Source: Mesobacillus maritimus
GTDB taxonomy: Bacteria; Bacillota; Bacilli; Bacillales; Cytobacillaceae
DNA: 64,000 bases
Assembly: GCF_023715205.1 (NCBI RefSeq)
Contig: NZ_JAMBNR010000001.1
Coordinates: 124,001 to 188,000 of the forward strand
Direction of reading: 5' to 3'
Shown piece after piece: positions 17,627 to 26,735 of this stretch. A program made the translations under genes and the position numbers. The stretch's first letter is position 1, and the number at the start of each line of letters is the position of its first letter. The notes beneath the pieces were generated by a model that saw only the letters and a program-made list of their open reading frames with translations, had not been told where the DNA came from and ran no database searches.

Positions 17627-19019
17627 CTTATCGCAAACTAAAATTAATACAATTATTTATATGTACGTAAATGAAAGAAAATCAGCTACAAAGTTGGCTG
17701 AGGAATTCAAAATCAGCATTACTAAAATTTTGAGTGTTCTTCGTGCTCATAAAGTAGAAATTAGAAGATCAGTTTTAACAGTAAAAGAAAAAAGGGATAT
17801 TATTAAAAGGTATGTTGCAGGTGAGTCAAGCACTAAACTATGTAAAGATTATGGTGTTGCAAAGGGTACTGTCTTAAACTTGTTAGCAAAGAATAATATA
17901 GAAAGACGCGATCCTGGTACTCCTAGGAATGTCCCGAAAGAGGATAGAAACAAAGTTGTTGAAAGGTATATGTACGGAGAAACCGCTGAAGATATTGCAA
18001 AAAGTTATGGGTGTTACAATGGGGAAATTTTACGAATTATCCACAAAGCAGGAGTTAAAGTTAGGAAATACGTCCCTATGGAACACGAAGAAAATCGCGC
18101 AAAAAAACGCGATAATGTATTAGATGAAAATTTCTTTTTGGAAATAGATGAAGAGAAACAAGCATACTGGTTAGCGTTTATTGCAGGTGATGGACATATA
18201 AGAAAAAACACGTTGGTCGTTAAGTTGAAAGGAGATGATGATGGTCACCTGAAAAAGTTTTTAAAAATGTTGAAGGCTACTTATGAAATAAAAGAGCGCG
18301 TAGATGAAGTAGACTTTGGTGACGGTAACGGTCCTCAGAAATACAAATCTGCAACTGTTTCTGTGTGTTCAAGAAAGTTGTGTGACTCTATAAGAAAGCA
18401 TCTGAACTTGGGTGATAAAACAGAAAAGACATATGACTTAAAATTCCCAAAAGCAATATCTTCCCATTTATATAAACACTTAATTCGTGGATGGCTAGAA
18501 TCTGACGGTAGTATCCAGTATTATGGTACTCCTGACTGTAAAGTATGCTTTTATGGAACAGAGGATGTCTGCAGAACAATACGAGATATTTTGGTTGCAG
18601 AATGCGGTGTTTCCAATCTTGCCCCTAAACCTAAAGGGCCTACAAATAAGTATGATGGGCAAATGTTCGAAATTAAATGGGGCGGAACGATTCAAATTTT
18701 AAAGATTTTAGATTGGCTTTATGGTGGAGCAACTATTTTTTTGGACAGAAAGTATACACAGTACAAAAGTATCGAGCGGCGTGAATTCACTAATATTTTA
18801 GATTTCACAAGTGGAAACAGAATAAGAAACCGCCGTAAACAATTAGGTCTGTCGAGAAAAGACTTAGCAATAAGAATAGGTTGTTCGATATCATATATTA
18901 ATGGAATGGAAAATGAATATCGAACTACTATAAGTTCAATGATTGCAGACAAACTATTTCTTGTATTGGGTCTAGACAAAAATCCGGAAGAAGATAAAAA
19001 GGCAAAAAAATCAACATGA
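17619..19019 (+). CDS. LAGLIDADG homing endonuclease with flanking helix-turn-helix domains
   Basis: 466 aa. Residues 1-150 are three tandem helix-turn-helix repeats, each with the pattern 'I...Y..GES...L...YGV....(I/V)L..L'. Residues 180-380 form the endonuclease: 'YWLAFIAGDGHI' (185-194) and 'IRGWLESDGSI' (289-299) are the two LAGLIDADG motifs with their acidic metal ligands. Residues 395-455 are a Cro/CI-type HTH ('IRNRRKQLGLSRKDLAIRI'). The gene stands alone, not inside an intron or intein that I can see. The start codon lies in a hairpin with a strong ribosome site in its loop. Homing endonucleases cut a long specific site and spread by repair. Confidence 0.85.
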   Translation: MVNLSQTKINTIIYMYVNERKSATKLAEEFKISITKILSVLRAHKVEIRRSVLTVKEKRDIIKRYVAGESSTKLCKDYGVAKGTVLNLLAKNNIERRDPGTPRNVPKEDRNKVVERYMYGETAEDIAKSYGCYNGEILRIIHKAGVKVRKYVPMEHEENRAKKRDNVLDENFFLEIDEEKQAYWLAFIAGDGHIRKNTLVVKLKGDDDGHLKKFLKMLKATYEIKERVDEVDFGDGNGPQKYKSATVSVCSRKLCDSIRKHLNLGDKTEKTYDLKFPKAISSHLYKHLIRGWLESDGSIQYYGTPDCKVCFYGTEDVCRTIRDILVAECGVSNLAPKPKGPTNKYDGQMFEIKWGGTIQILKILDWLYGGATIFLDRKYTQYKSIERREFTNILDFTSGNRIRNRRKQLGLSRKDLAIRIGCSISYINGMENEYRTTISSMIADKLFLVLGLDKNPEEDKKAKKST

Positions 19020-19294
19020 AAAACACGGGCAAATCGATTCTAAGCATTCGCTGGCGATGCCCTCCTCCCAGCGTCTGTAACGAATCGGGCATTAGAGCAA
19101 TGGAAGGCAGCTTGGCTATGGCTCTGACTCTATTCAAAAAAAAGAATAGTTCTATTCTAGCTCTCAGTTTCGCATAAATGATGGTTCATTTCTTTGCAAT
19201 GAAGGGATCAATTCATCCGCAATAATCATATTAAGCCATACTCTATATACCCTTGTGTTCTTCAATTATCTTGAGTGTTCTTTTAATACCCACA

Positions 19295-19757
19295 TTATAA
19301 ATAAGCAGCTTTCATGTTTGTTCTAAAATATTGTAAACATAAGAAAAACATGAATTCAAATTTTCCATTTGCACTTTTAAGAAAATCAATATTACCACTT
19401 TTTAGAGAATCTAAGTATGGCAGAGCTATATCTTCTAGTAAACTATGAAAATCTTCTACAAGGTTATTCATAATCACATACAAATTTGATTCTTTTTCGT
19501 CATCCAATTTCCCTTCAAGTTCTAAACGCTCTTTAAGTCTAAATACGTATGTAAACAAATTTATCCAATTTCTATTTACCTCTTGAATTTCTTCAGTCCA
19601 ATAATCCTTTATAAAGCCTTGTTCAATAATTGATATTTCAAATTTGTTAAGATTTCTTAGTCTATAAAAATTTCAATCCTTTGCAATTTCCTTTGAATTT
19701 ACTGGAAACACACTATTATCTCTCAAACAAAATAATTTTTTTGAACCATCAGTCCAT
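19295..19757 (-). pseudogene. DUF4238-family remnant
   Basis: Reading from TGG at 19757 the frame gives WTDGSKKLFCLRDNSVFPVN, then SKEIAKD-stop-NFYRL, and continues in frame through residues ending 'FMFFLCLQYFRTNMKAAYL'. The 'A.(E/D).NFY.L' and 'F..F...Q..RT' patterns are those of DUF4238. The N-terminal HHYVPQFYL-type part is gone and there is an internal TGA, so the gene is dead. DUF4238 proteins are common in defence islands. Confidence 0.55.
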
Positions 19758-19761
19758 TAGG

Positions 19762-19998
19762 CTAGATAATACCTCCAGACATAATGCTGTCCTCATTTTT
19801 TCTCCATTTCGGTTCACCATGCCTTATATAGATAAAATAGTATAAACAAAAATACATATGTAAGCAAATCCCTATCATACTTGCACTATAAACGGTATTT
19901 TTATCATCTAATCCTCCTTCACTAACCTTGCTTAGTTTAGTATATTTCTTCAGAATTTTTTCCACAATCTGGCCAGATACCACAAAGAATGAGCGCAA
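19762..19998 (-). CDS. Hypothetical 78-aa ORF, probably a gene fragment
   Basis: I do not recognise it. It begins MRSFFVVSGQIVEKILKKY and has a hydrophobic segment 'SMIGICLHMYFCLYYFIYI' near residues 40-58. There is no clear ribosome site. It sits between two other remnants on the same strand. Confidence 0.3.
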   Translation of the reverse strand: MRSFFVVSGQIVEKILKKYTKLSKVSEGGLDDKNTVYSASMIGICLHMYFCLYYFIYIRHGEPKWRKNEDSIMSGGII

Positions 19999-20024
19999 TT
20001 TCTCTAGAATTACCCCCTTGAATG

Positions 20025-20267
20025 TTATAGTTTTCCCTCCATTTTTTTTGAGAGTTCAATAATAGTTGGAAGATATATTTTACCAATATTCAAAATGTCT
20101 GTATTACGCAAGAAGCCTTTCATTTTCGACTTTATTTTGGAAAAATTATCTCCTATAAAAGACTCTTCAATTGTCATATTTTCAATTTCGTCCATGTATT
20201 GTTCATAATCATTTCCATACATTTGGCATATTGATATACGGCCAAGATGATTAAAAATCATTCCCAA
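20025..20267 (-). CDS. Hypothetical 80-aa ORF, probably a gene fragment
   Basis: Not recognised. It is helical and mixed-charge ('NDYEQYMDEIENMTIEESFI'). No good ribosome site precedes it, and it opens directly downstream of the large helicase gene on the same strand. Likely the end of a degraded gene. Confidence 0.35.
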   Translation of the reverse strand: MGMIFNHLGRISICQMYGNDYEQYMDEIENMTIEESFIGDNFSKIKSKMKGFLRNTDILNIGKIYLPTIIELSKKMEGKL

Positions 20268-20353
20268 TCCCGTTGATAAAGATTCAATACTATCTGGAAA
20301 ATTTGCTCTTTATGCCACTTTATGACCCTTATGGCATTCAAAGCTGAAACGAA

Positions 20354-23086
20354 TTAGTCCCCCCGAGTCAACCTCTTCAACAACTGTATATCTTTATTGT
20401 TGTTTTTTGGTTTTATGTTACTCAACACCCTTTGCTCTACCTCAGGTGTCCAGTAGATTTTAAGTTTTTTTCTTGCACGGGTAATAGCCGTGTAGAAGAT
20501 ATTATGTGTTATAAGTTCGTCGATCTCGTCAGTTATGACGATTTTAACAGAGTTGTACTCCAAGCCTTGTGCCTTGTGGATGGATACCGCATATGCAACT
20601 TGAAACGGAACGACCGCTTTTGAAGAGCCGTCATCATCCTCATCTGTGTTTTTAAGTTTGTTGACACAAAAACGTATAACTGAATTTCCACTTTCTAAGT
20701 TGTCCAATAACTCAAAATCCTGGCCGGAGGCATCTACTCCATTGATTACCGTGTCCAATTCGATGTCAAACTGTATGCGTTCGGTGAGTTTTTCGCTATC
20801 AAGAATTTCTATTCCTACTATCCATCCCTTCATATTGTTGTAAATCAGGGGGGCAAAGCGGCCGGAATCATTAAATAAAATTGGGTCGTTGACCTTATAC
20901 TTCTGAATTCCCCACAACACGGAAACGTTCAAATTGCTCTCTTGTAAGAAGCGGTTAATGTTGTTTATTCCGTAGAGGCCGTCATAATTAAGGCAGAGAA
21001 TAATTTCGTCTGATTCAGCAGGATCGAAAATTGAAACGTCCAAGGTGGTGGAATAGCCTCTCCTTGTAATTAGTTCGAGAATGGTATCATCCGTCTTACG
21101 CACTCTATCCCATAAAGATAATAAACCTTCATTATTGCTCCTGTAAGGCTTTGTTAATTCAAACACTGAGGTTTCAGGAACAAACTCACGAGCCACGCTG
21201 AACCAGTTGCCAAAACGGATAGAAGTTATCTGATATGAATCACCAACCATAACCAAAAGCTTGTATGTTGCTTTGATAAGAATATCTCTCATATCACGAT
21301 TGTTAACCGTACTGCACTCATCAATTATTAGTAAGTCATAGTCAGTAACGTTGCTCTGCCTTTTAAGAAATTTTGTAATCGTTGAAAACGTGCAGTTAGA
21401 AGCTGTCACTCTTCGTTTCAAATTATCGACAGCGGGGTTGGTCTGTGCTAAAAACAGTTTTTCCTTATCGGCAAAGAAATGTGCAATGTGGTTTATGAAC
21501 GTAGACTTTCCCGTGCCGGCTGAGCCGTACAGTAAAGCCACCTGTGATTTTTCAAACATTCGAGTTAAAGCCTCTTTTTTTTCGTCGCAGTCAACACCAT
21601 GGTTAGGTTCGCTCAACCACGCCTTTACAGAGTTTGAATAGTTCTGAACTCCGCTTTTTGCTAGATCCTCAAGTTTGGCAATAATGAAACGGGTATCGTT
21701 TTTATAACCATTAATAAAGATGTGGCCAGTTTCAATTACCAATTTGCTGTTTTCAAGATGGCCGTGCCATATAGTGGAATTATAGATTCTTACGAGTGCC
21801 TCTACATCATCGAACCCAACAATATCCTTTACGGGCGTAAAAAGTTGTCCTTTAATTTCGGTGTTGTTCCTAACCAGACGTGCAAGTATTTCGTGTTGCC
21901 GCTCTGCAGCATCGATGCAAGCGAACAAATCGCCAAGTCTGGGGTTATGTCCAATCGGAGACGTATTAAATGGCATACTGTCAAACGGGATACAGCCATT
22001 TTTCACATAAAGTCCGGACAATTTATTGTTTGCAAGGCTTTGCTGCTGGTTTTTGATTACTTTGTTATTCAAATGGTAGAGTAAATAACGTAGGAGATTG
22101 CTTCCCACAGCATTTGCTTTTATTATCGTGCGGCAACGCTCCAAATCATTGAAGAACACAACCGCCTTGGCTCGTTGTGTCGCTTGTTGCTTAATCTTTT
22201 GAAATTCCGTATCGGAGAAATCAACGAGTTCCGTCAGATTAAATCCAGTTGAGGTTAAAAATTGTGAGATTCCCTGTTGTTCGGCGTATCCGGTCGTAAC
22301 GGCAGTTCCTCTAATCAGACTTGTAAAATTCTTAAACTCACAATCTCGAATTGCGACTTCCCAACCTACGATAACGATGATAGGCATAGTCTTGCCGAGG
22401 ATTTCAATGTTGTCATGGGCTAAGGAAAACTTGACAGCATAGTTGTCGGTTATATCCAAATTTGTAAAGGCAATAACCCGGTTAAACTTACTCGCATAAT
22501 CATTGGCGGGTGTAAAAGTTACCTCATAGTAAATCCGTTGACCTACAAAGAATGGCTTAATCTTTTGAATATAGTATTTCTCGGATTTTCCAACTCCCTG
22601 CATATTATAGCGTTTTATCTTAGCGGCAATCTTCTCATAATACCCCTGCATGTTTGAATCCATGTTCAGCGGAAACTTGTCTAGGTTGCCAAGAACGTCA
22701 AGGGATAAACTGTCATGCAGGAGGTTTTTGATTCTCAAAAGGTACTCATAATATTTCAACATTAACCGCTCTGAGTTTTCCTCGTCAAGCGTATAGTGAG
22801 ATGCTACGATTTGCAGATAATCATGAAACCGCCTTAGCACTTTTAAATTGCCCCGTGTTTTAACAAAGTCAATTGCTTTGCAGATATTATCATAGCTGTT
22901 TTCAATGTCTTGACCGTTGGCGTAGAACTTCAGCATTATATGCTCAGCAAAGTTACGTAGTTGAGACAGGATGTCCTGCGAAACTACGCCTCTTGGCGAA
23001 GTGCCAAGGCTGTCTATGTGACGGCAAATAACCTTGTTAATATTAAGAATCTGTGCGTCTATTTGAAAAAGTGTTACATTTGACAT
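20354..23086 (-). CDS. SF1 (RecD/UvrD-like) helicase with long N-terminal region containing a HEPN-like motif
   Basis: 910 aa. Residues 510-900 form a superfamily 1 helicase: Walker A 'GSAGTGKST' (521-529), Walker B 'LLIIDECS' (585-592), 'VGDSYQI', and the UvrD_C_2 end 'SIHKAQGLEYNSVKI' and 'YTAITRAR'. The first 500 residues are not a known helicase domain to me. Residues 40-55 read 'LSQLRNFAEHIMLKFY', an Rx4H motif (R44, H49) in a helical context as in HEPN ribonucleases. GGAGGTG precedes the ATG. By eye its codons are richer in G and C than those of neighbours, which suggests recent transfer. Helicases of this layout are common in defence loci; the role is an inference. Confidence 0.8.
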   Translation of the reverse strand: MSNVTLFQIDAQILNINKVICRHIDSLGTSPRGVVSQDILSQLRNFAEHIMLKFYANGQDIENSYDNICKAIDFVKTRGNLKVLRRFHDYLQIVASHYTLDEENSERLMLKYYEYLLRIKNLLHDSLSLDVLGNLDKFPLNMDSNMQGYYEKIAAKIKRYNMQGVGKSEKYYIQKIKPFFVGQRIYYEVTFTPANDYASKFNRVIAFTNLDITDNYAVKFSLAHDNIEILGKTMPIIVIVGWEVAIRDCEFKNFTSLIRGTAVTTGYAEQQGISQFLTSTGFNLTELVDFSDTEFQKIKQQATQRAKAVVFFNDLERCRTIIKANAVGSNLLRYLLYHLNNKVIKNQQQSLANNKLSGLYVKNGCIPFDSMPFNTSPIGHNPRLGDLFACIDAAERQHEILARLVRNNTEIKGQLFTPVKDIVGFDDVEALVRIYNSTIWHGHLENSKLVIETGHIFINGYKNDTRFIIAKLEDLAKSGVQNYSNSVKAWLSEPNHGVDCDEKKEALTRMFEKSQVALLYGSAGTGKSTFINHIAHFFADKEKLFLAQTNPAVDNLKRRVTASNCTFSTITKFLKRQSNVTDYDLLIIDECSTVNNRDMRDILIKATYKLLVMVGDSYQITSIRFGNWFSVAREFVPETSVFELTKPYRSNNEGLLSLWDRVRKTDDTILELITRRGYSTTLDVSIFDPAESDEIILCLNYDGLYGINNINRFLQESNLNVSVLWGIQKYKVNDPILFNDSGRFAPLIYNNMKGWIVGIEILDSEKLTERIQFDIELDTVINGVDASGQDFELLDNLESGNSVIRFCVNKLKNTDEDDDGSSKAVVPFQVAYAVSIHKAQGLEYNSVKIVITDEIDELITHNIFYTAITRARKKLKIYWTPEVEQRVLSNIKPKNNNKDIQLLKRLTRGD

Positions 23087-23610
23087 TATGCACCTCCAAT
23101 AAAGCCACTACTATTACATCCTTGCTATATATAAAAGAATCCAGAGATAATTTTACCATTTAACTCATACTCTGTTACATTCCGCTTTTCTATAAACATA
23201 CTTCGACAAAAATTGTTAAAATCCTCCAAAGTAAAATTTACTGATAACATTCTTTTTATTCCTTTACCACTTTTCCTATTTCAGCACCCATCTGAGGAAA
23301 AACCTCATTATAAAACCCCTCCTCTTTCATTACTAACACGTTCGGTTGAGAAGGAGAAAACGTAAATTCACATGTTAATTACCACTGGTTTTAGCAAGCA
23401 AACCAGCAATACAAATAACCATACAAAAAGAATCAGATTGGAATCTGATCCTTTTGCTCTGAATTCACATTCTTAAACTAAAGCAGTATAGTTGAGAAGG
23501 ACGATAACCAATTTATAATTAACATCCTCTTGGTATAACTGCTGAACATTAACGTTGTACTGCGACACTATATTACATTTTGTGATATTATTTATAAACA
23601 GTTATTCTTT
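23087..23610. other. Gene-free stretch upstream of the helicase
   Basis: About 520 bp without supportable genes. It contains the helicase promoter region and one hairpin (23425-23455). Confidence 0.4.
23425..23455. terminator. Hairpin, possible bidirectional terminator
   Basis: ATCAGATT-GG-AATCTGAT flanked by AAAAAG on the left and CTTTT on the right, so either strand ends in a short T run. Confidence 0.5.
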
Positions 23611-23805
23611 TTTTCCAGGCTCCTCTCCCAGAGTCGGTTCAGGCCGAGGTCCAAAGCGATACCCCAGCGAAAACATTAGGAAAGGGAGTGGTAGTTATGA
23701 AAGAAATGTTTACGAGTCTTAAAGGCTTACAGGTAGTGCTTCAGATAATAACTTTAGTTGTAAATATTGCTGTCTTCAGTAACTCCATCGCTGGGGTGCC
23801 TGGAA
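23611..23805 (+). promoter_or_regulatory. Structured leader with 5'-3' long-range pairing around the 43-aa ORF
   Basis: TTTTCCAGGC (23611-23620) and ACCCCAGCGA (23661-23670) are complementary to two adjacent blocks inside the ORF, TCGCTGGGGT (23788-23797) and GCCTGGAAAA (23798-23807). The 40 bases between the two left blocks fold into small hairpins (CTCTCCCAGAG; TCGGTTCAGGCCGA). Pairing of leader to the 3' part of a tiny message is the hallmark of type I toxin mRNAs. Confidence 0.6.
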
Positions 23806-23828
23806 AAGTGAATAACTTCAAAACATAG
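23697..23828 (+). CDS. 43-aa hydrophobic peptide (type I toxin-like)
   Basis: The ATG at 23697 follows GGAAAGGGAG by 8 nt. The peptide starts MKEMFTSLKG, has one hydrophobic helix (LQVVLQIITLVVNIAVF, residues 11-27) and a short polar tail, as in membrane-acting toxins of the TxpA/BsrG/Fst kind. The leader pairs with the coding end (see 23611-23805). I do not match it to a named family. A weak hairpin plus T run follows at about 23871-23910. An antisense RNA would be expected but is not visible by eye. Confidence 0.55.
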   Translation: MKEMFTSLKGLQVVLQIITLVVNIAVFSNSIAGVPGKVNNFKT

Positions 23829-24023
23829 CCAATTACACCTTTTTTACTTAGTATTCTGAGTCAAATATGAAAGACGATCACTATTAAATGATCGCCTTAG
23901 ATGTTTTATTTAAATGTGGAGTTGGTGCAAAGAATCCTGTTATAAAAAAATGTCTTGTTCAACATACGCACCCTCTAGTTCAACAAGAGGGTGAAGAATC
24001 AAAATGATAAATCTCCTCGCTAT

Positions 24024-24218
24024 CTATTCTTTCTCGTTGCTATCCACTAATGGTGGTTTAACGATTCCATGAAGTATGATACCTTTTTCTTTAAAATAAC
24101 TAAAAAATTCATGCTGGTTAGCAAACTGTGGTAATCCGTATATTTCCTGCTTATTCATATCTGATGTAAATACCGTTATTTCCCCATTTTTAAGTGGCAA
24201 CTTATATGTATTAGCCAT
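24024..24218 (-). CDS. Hypothetical 64-aa protein
   Basis: Not recognised. GGGGGATT precedes the ATG, and the sequence (MANTYKLPLKNGEITVFTSD...) is polar with no membrane segment, so it is probably a real cytosolic small protein. A hairpin (CACCCTCT...AGAGGGTG, 23968-23992) lies downstream and may end its message. Confidence 0.5.
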   Translation of the reverse strand: MANTYKLPLKNGEITVFTSDMNKQEIYGLPQFANQHEFFSYFKEKGIILHGIVKPPLVDSNEKE

Positions 24219-24366
24219 ATCTCAATCCCCCTTCGATACATGATATATATATAAGAGATTATTTAGTCGCATGTTGTTTAGTAAAGCACCCGTTACTTTA
24301 AGTGCGATTCTTCACAAATAAATTTAGAATAATAAAATAAAATTATTTTTGGGAAACCTGCTTGAA

Positions 24367-25425
24367 TTATTTTAAATTTTTAATAGAGTCAAAAAGCCTT
24401 GGTTGTGAACTTAGAAATCCTGCCAATTTAGCACTTGCCATTGAACCAGTCATCGATAGTATTCCATTAATGTTTATTAGTTCATATCTCTTTTCTTTTG
24501 GATAATTAATAATTGCCTTGCTAATTGGTTGAACAGGACCTTTAAAGAATGTATCATAGTTTTCAATTGTATCTATATAACAATTTAAATGACCAAAAAT
24601 ACTTAAGTATAAACGAACCTTTCCCCTATTTGGGTAATATGCAAATAAATGTTCCAATTTAACATCAAGTGTAGATAGTAGGACTTCCATTTCCATACCG
24701 TCTGGTTGAGTAGAATAGATAACATTTCCTTCTTTATAAAATGATGGGATGCTTTTATTTAGTTCATATGGGAATAATCCAGATGTTAATTTCTTAATTT
24801 GACTTGCCCCAGTAGAGTCCCATAAATAATCTCTTAATAAAGTAGCAGTTTGTGAGTTTGTAAAATTAGGTATAAATTTGCATGCTAAACCTAATATTAT
24901 TTTTACCTGTTCCCGTCTTATGTTCTTTAAATCAACACTTATCTTCATGTTCACAAACCCAGGGTGTTCTTTGGATGGCTCTGGTAGAACTTCGGGCAGC
25001 ATTAATTTCAAACCCTTTTTTCCTACTTTTTTTCTGACATCCTTTAGTACATTTTTTACAAATCTTTTATCTGCCAATATTGTACCTTTATTATTTATAT
25101 AATCTAGTTCAACCTCTGGCTTTGTTATTGGAATTATTCCTTCTTCATTAATTAGTATTTGCATCTGTTTTCCGTTTTCACTGGTAACATCAGTTAATAC
25201 TTTGTGGACTTTTCCTCTTTTGCCTTCTAAACCAAGAATGGCTCTATCCCAACTAATGAACCATTCATCCTTAAAAAAATTATCGATTTCCCTGTTTGCT
25301 TTACTATTACACTCATTACAAACTAGAGTGGTTGTAATACCTCCTCCACATGATTCCGGAATAATGTGTTCTAGACTATTCTCTGGATCCTCTTTTTCAA
25401 TACCACAGTAATAGCAAATAAACAT
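24367..25425 (-). CDS. HNH endonuclease
   Basis: 352 aa. The N-terminus is a full HNH site: 'CYYCGIEKEDPENSLEHIIP' then CNECNSKANREID, with two CxxC zinc pairs, the catalytic His of 'EHIIP' and the Asn/His-equivalent in 'CNSKANREID'. The remaining 280 residues show no domain I recognise and may recognise target DNA. GGGAGG precedes the ATG. HNH proteins of this plan occur in restriction and defence loci. No methylase is nearby, so a restriction-modification pair is not indicated. Confidence 0.8.
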   Translation of the reverse strand: MFICYYCGIEKEDPENSLEHIIPESCGGGITTTLVCNECNSKANREIDNFFKDEWFISWDRAILGLEGKRGKVHKVLTDVTSENGKQMQILINEEGIIPITKPEVELDYINNKGTILADKRFVKNVLKDVRKKVGKKGLKLMLPEVLPEPSKEHPGFVNMKISVDLKNIRREQVKIILGLACKFIPNFTNSQTATLLRDYLWDSTGASQIKKLTSGLFPYELNKSIPSFYKEGNVIYSTQPDGMEMEVLLSTLDVKLEHLFAYYPNRGKVRLYLSIFGHLNCYIDTIENYDTFFKGPVQPISKAIINYPKEKRYELININGILSMTGSMASAKLAGFLSSQPRLFDSIKNLK

Positions 25426-25765
25426 TTTTTATCCTCCCGTAAGAAATTTGTCAAAATGTACATGTTATGAATAATAATTGGCATTTTTTCTGCTTGATTA
25501 TTTTGTATCTTAGTTAAAGCACCCAGTAAGTTGAAGAGCGAACGCCTAGTTTTTACTCCGCATTTCAATAATAATTAAGTAGTGTTCCATTCTCATTGTT
25601 ATCAGTTCAGATTCCAACTTACACATTTTTAGGAAAACTATTTAACCCGCCTTTATTTTTGCGACTTTTATATGTATTAGTTCAGTAAAAAATTTTAACC
25701 ATCCATATATGGCTGGTAATGGGCATATTCAACTCATAATTAAAGAAAATGCGATTATTTTAATA
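25426..25765. other. Intergenic stretch, nothing coding seen
   Basis: 340 bp, AT-rich. It contains one copy of AAAGCACCC (25516-25524), also present at 24283-24291 and, inverted, at 26791-26799. Confidence 0.4.
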
Positions 25766-26581
25766 TTATTCTCCAATAATTTTCCTAATAATACTTATCT
25801 CATCATTTATTAACTTCTTAATACTCCTTACACTTTCTTTATAAAAATTATTAACATATAAATCATCCCAAATTTTATGACGTTCATTTAGATTAAAATT
25901 TATTATCCATAACAATTCCGTAGATTCTTTTTGGTAATGTCTTAATTGTTCAATTTCGCTGATACTTTTATCTTCCTTAGCCTTTAACTCATCAATTATC
26001 TTTTCAACTTCTTCTATCCTTATTTCACTTCTAATTAAGTCAGTATATAGAACATCTATAATTTTTGAATGAGTTTGATAGTTTTGTATAATGAGTTCTT
26101 GCAGATTAACACTTGATATTTTCTCTATACTTGTCCAGGTATCTTCTCTAAGTTTCTTTATAAATAAACTCAATTCTTGATACCTTGGTTCCATAATCAT
26201 TCCTTGTATAAGCAAATGTTTTTGAACCTCTTTTGCTTCTTGGGAAGGTTGTTGCATATTTTTTTCGTCACCCATTTTTTTCAATTTGTTTAAATTTTCT
26301 TCTAAAATTTCAATTTCATTTTTAATCTTAATTAAAGTTGGAAGTTGTTGTACTTTTCGTTGAGTAGATATTTCTTTTTTGTGTGCCTCTATTTGTAGTC
26401 TTGCAGCCATTATTGCAACTAATGCCCCAATAATTCCCCCAGAATAATTCCCTAAAAAACCCATCCAACTATTTAAAGAACCATTTACTTTTGGTGCACT
26501 CCATGAAAACAAAAGATAATTTAATAACACTGGAATAATGATAGCAAATATCCACAAACCAATTTTTTTTAACACAAGCAT
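25766..26581 (-). CDS. Two-TM membrane protein with cytoplasmic coiled coil
   Basis: 271 aa. Two hydrophobic segments (about 5-28 and 42-62, 'MGFLGNYSGGIIGALVAIMA') are followed by about 200 charged residues with long heptad-like runs (KIKNEIEILEENLNKLKKMG and others). AGGGAG precedes the ATG. The 'W(M/L)GF.G.Y.GG..G' segment occurs in many uncharacterised phage-island membrane proteins. A role as membrane effector or anchor in defence is only a guess; no enzymatic motif is visible. Confidence 0.65.
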   Translation of the reverse strand: MLVLKKIGLWIFAIIIPVLLNYLLFSWSAPKVNGSLNSWMGFLGNYSGGIIGALVAIMAARLQIEAHKKEISTQRKVQQLPTLIKIKNEIEILEENLNKLKKMGDEKNMQQPSQEAKEVQKHLLIQGMIMEPRYQELSLFIKKLREDTWTSIEKISSVNLQELIIQNYQTHSKIIDVLYTDLIRSEIRIEEVEKIIDELKAKEDKSISEIEQLRHYQKESTELLWIINFNLNERHKIWDDLYVNNFYKESVRSIKKLINDEISIIRKIIGE

Positions 26582-26735
26582 TAGCTCCCTACATCTTTTT
26601 TGATTTCTTATGTATTATATCAATCCAAGATTCTACAAAATAGAAATTTTTTTATCTTATGGAAAGATTTTTGTGTCTTGTTTCAATCATCGATTCAATA
26701 TGTAAAATTCAAGATCCTTTTTCAACTTAACTGCT

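Noticed and set aside
24367-25425. HNH gene as the restriction part of an R-M system
   Set aside because: No methyltransferase gene exists anywhere in the island.
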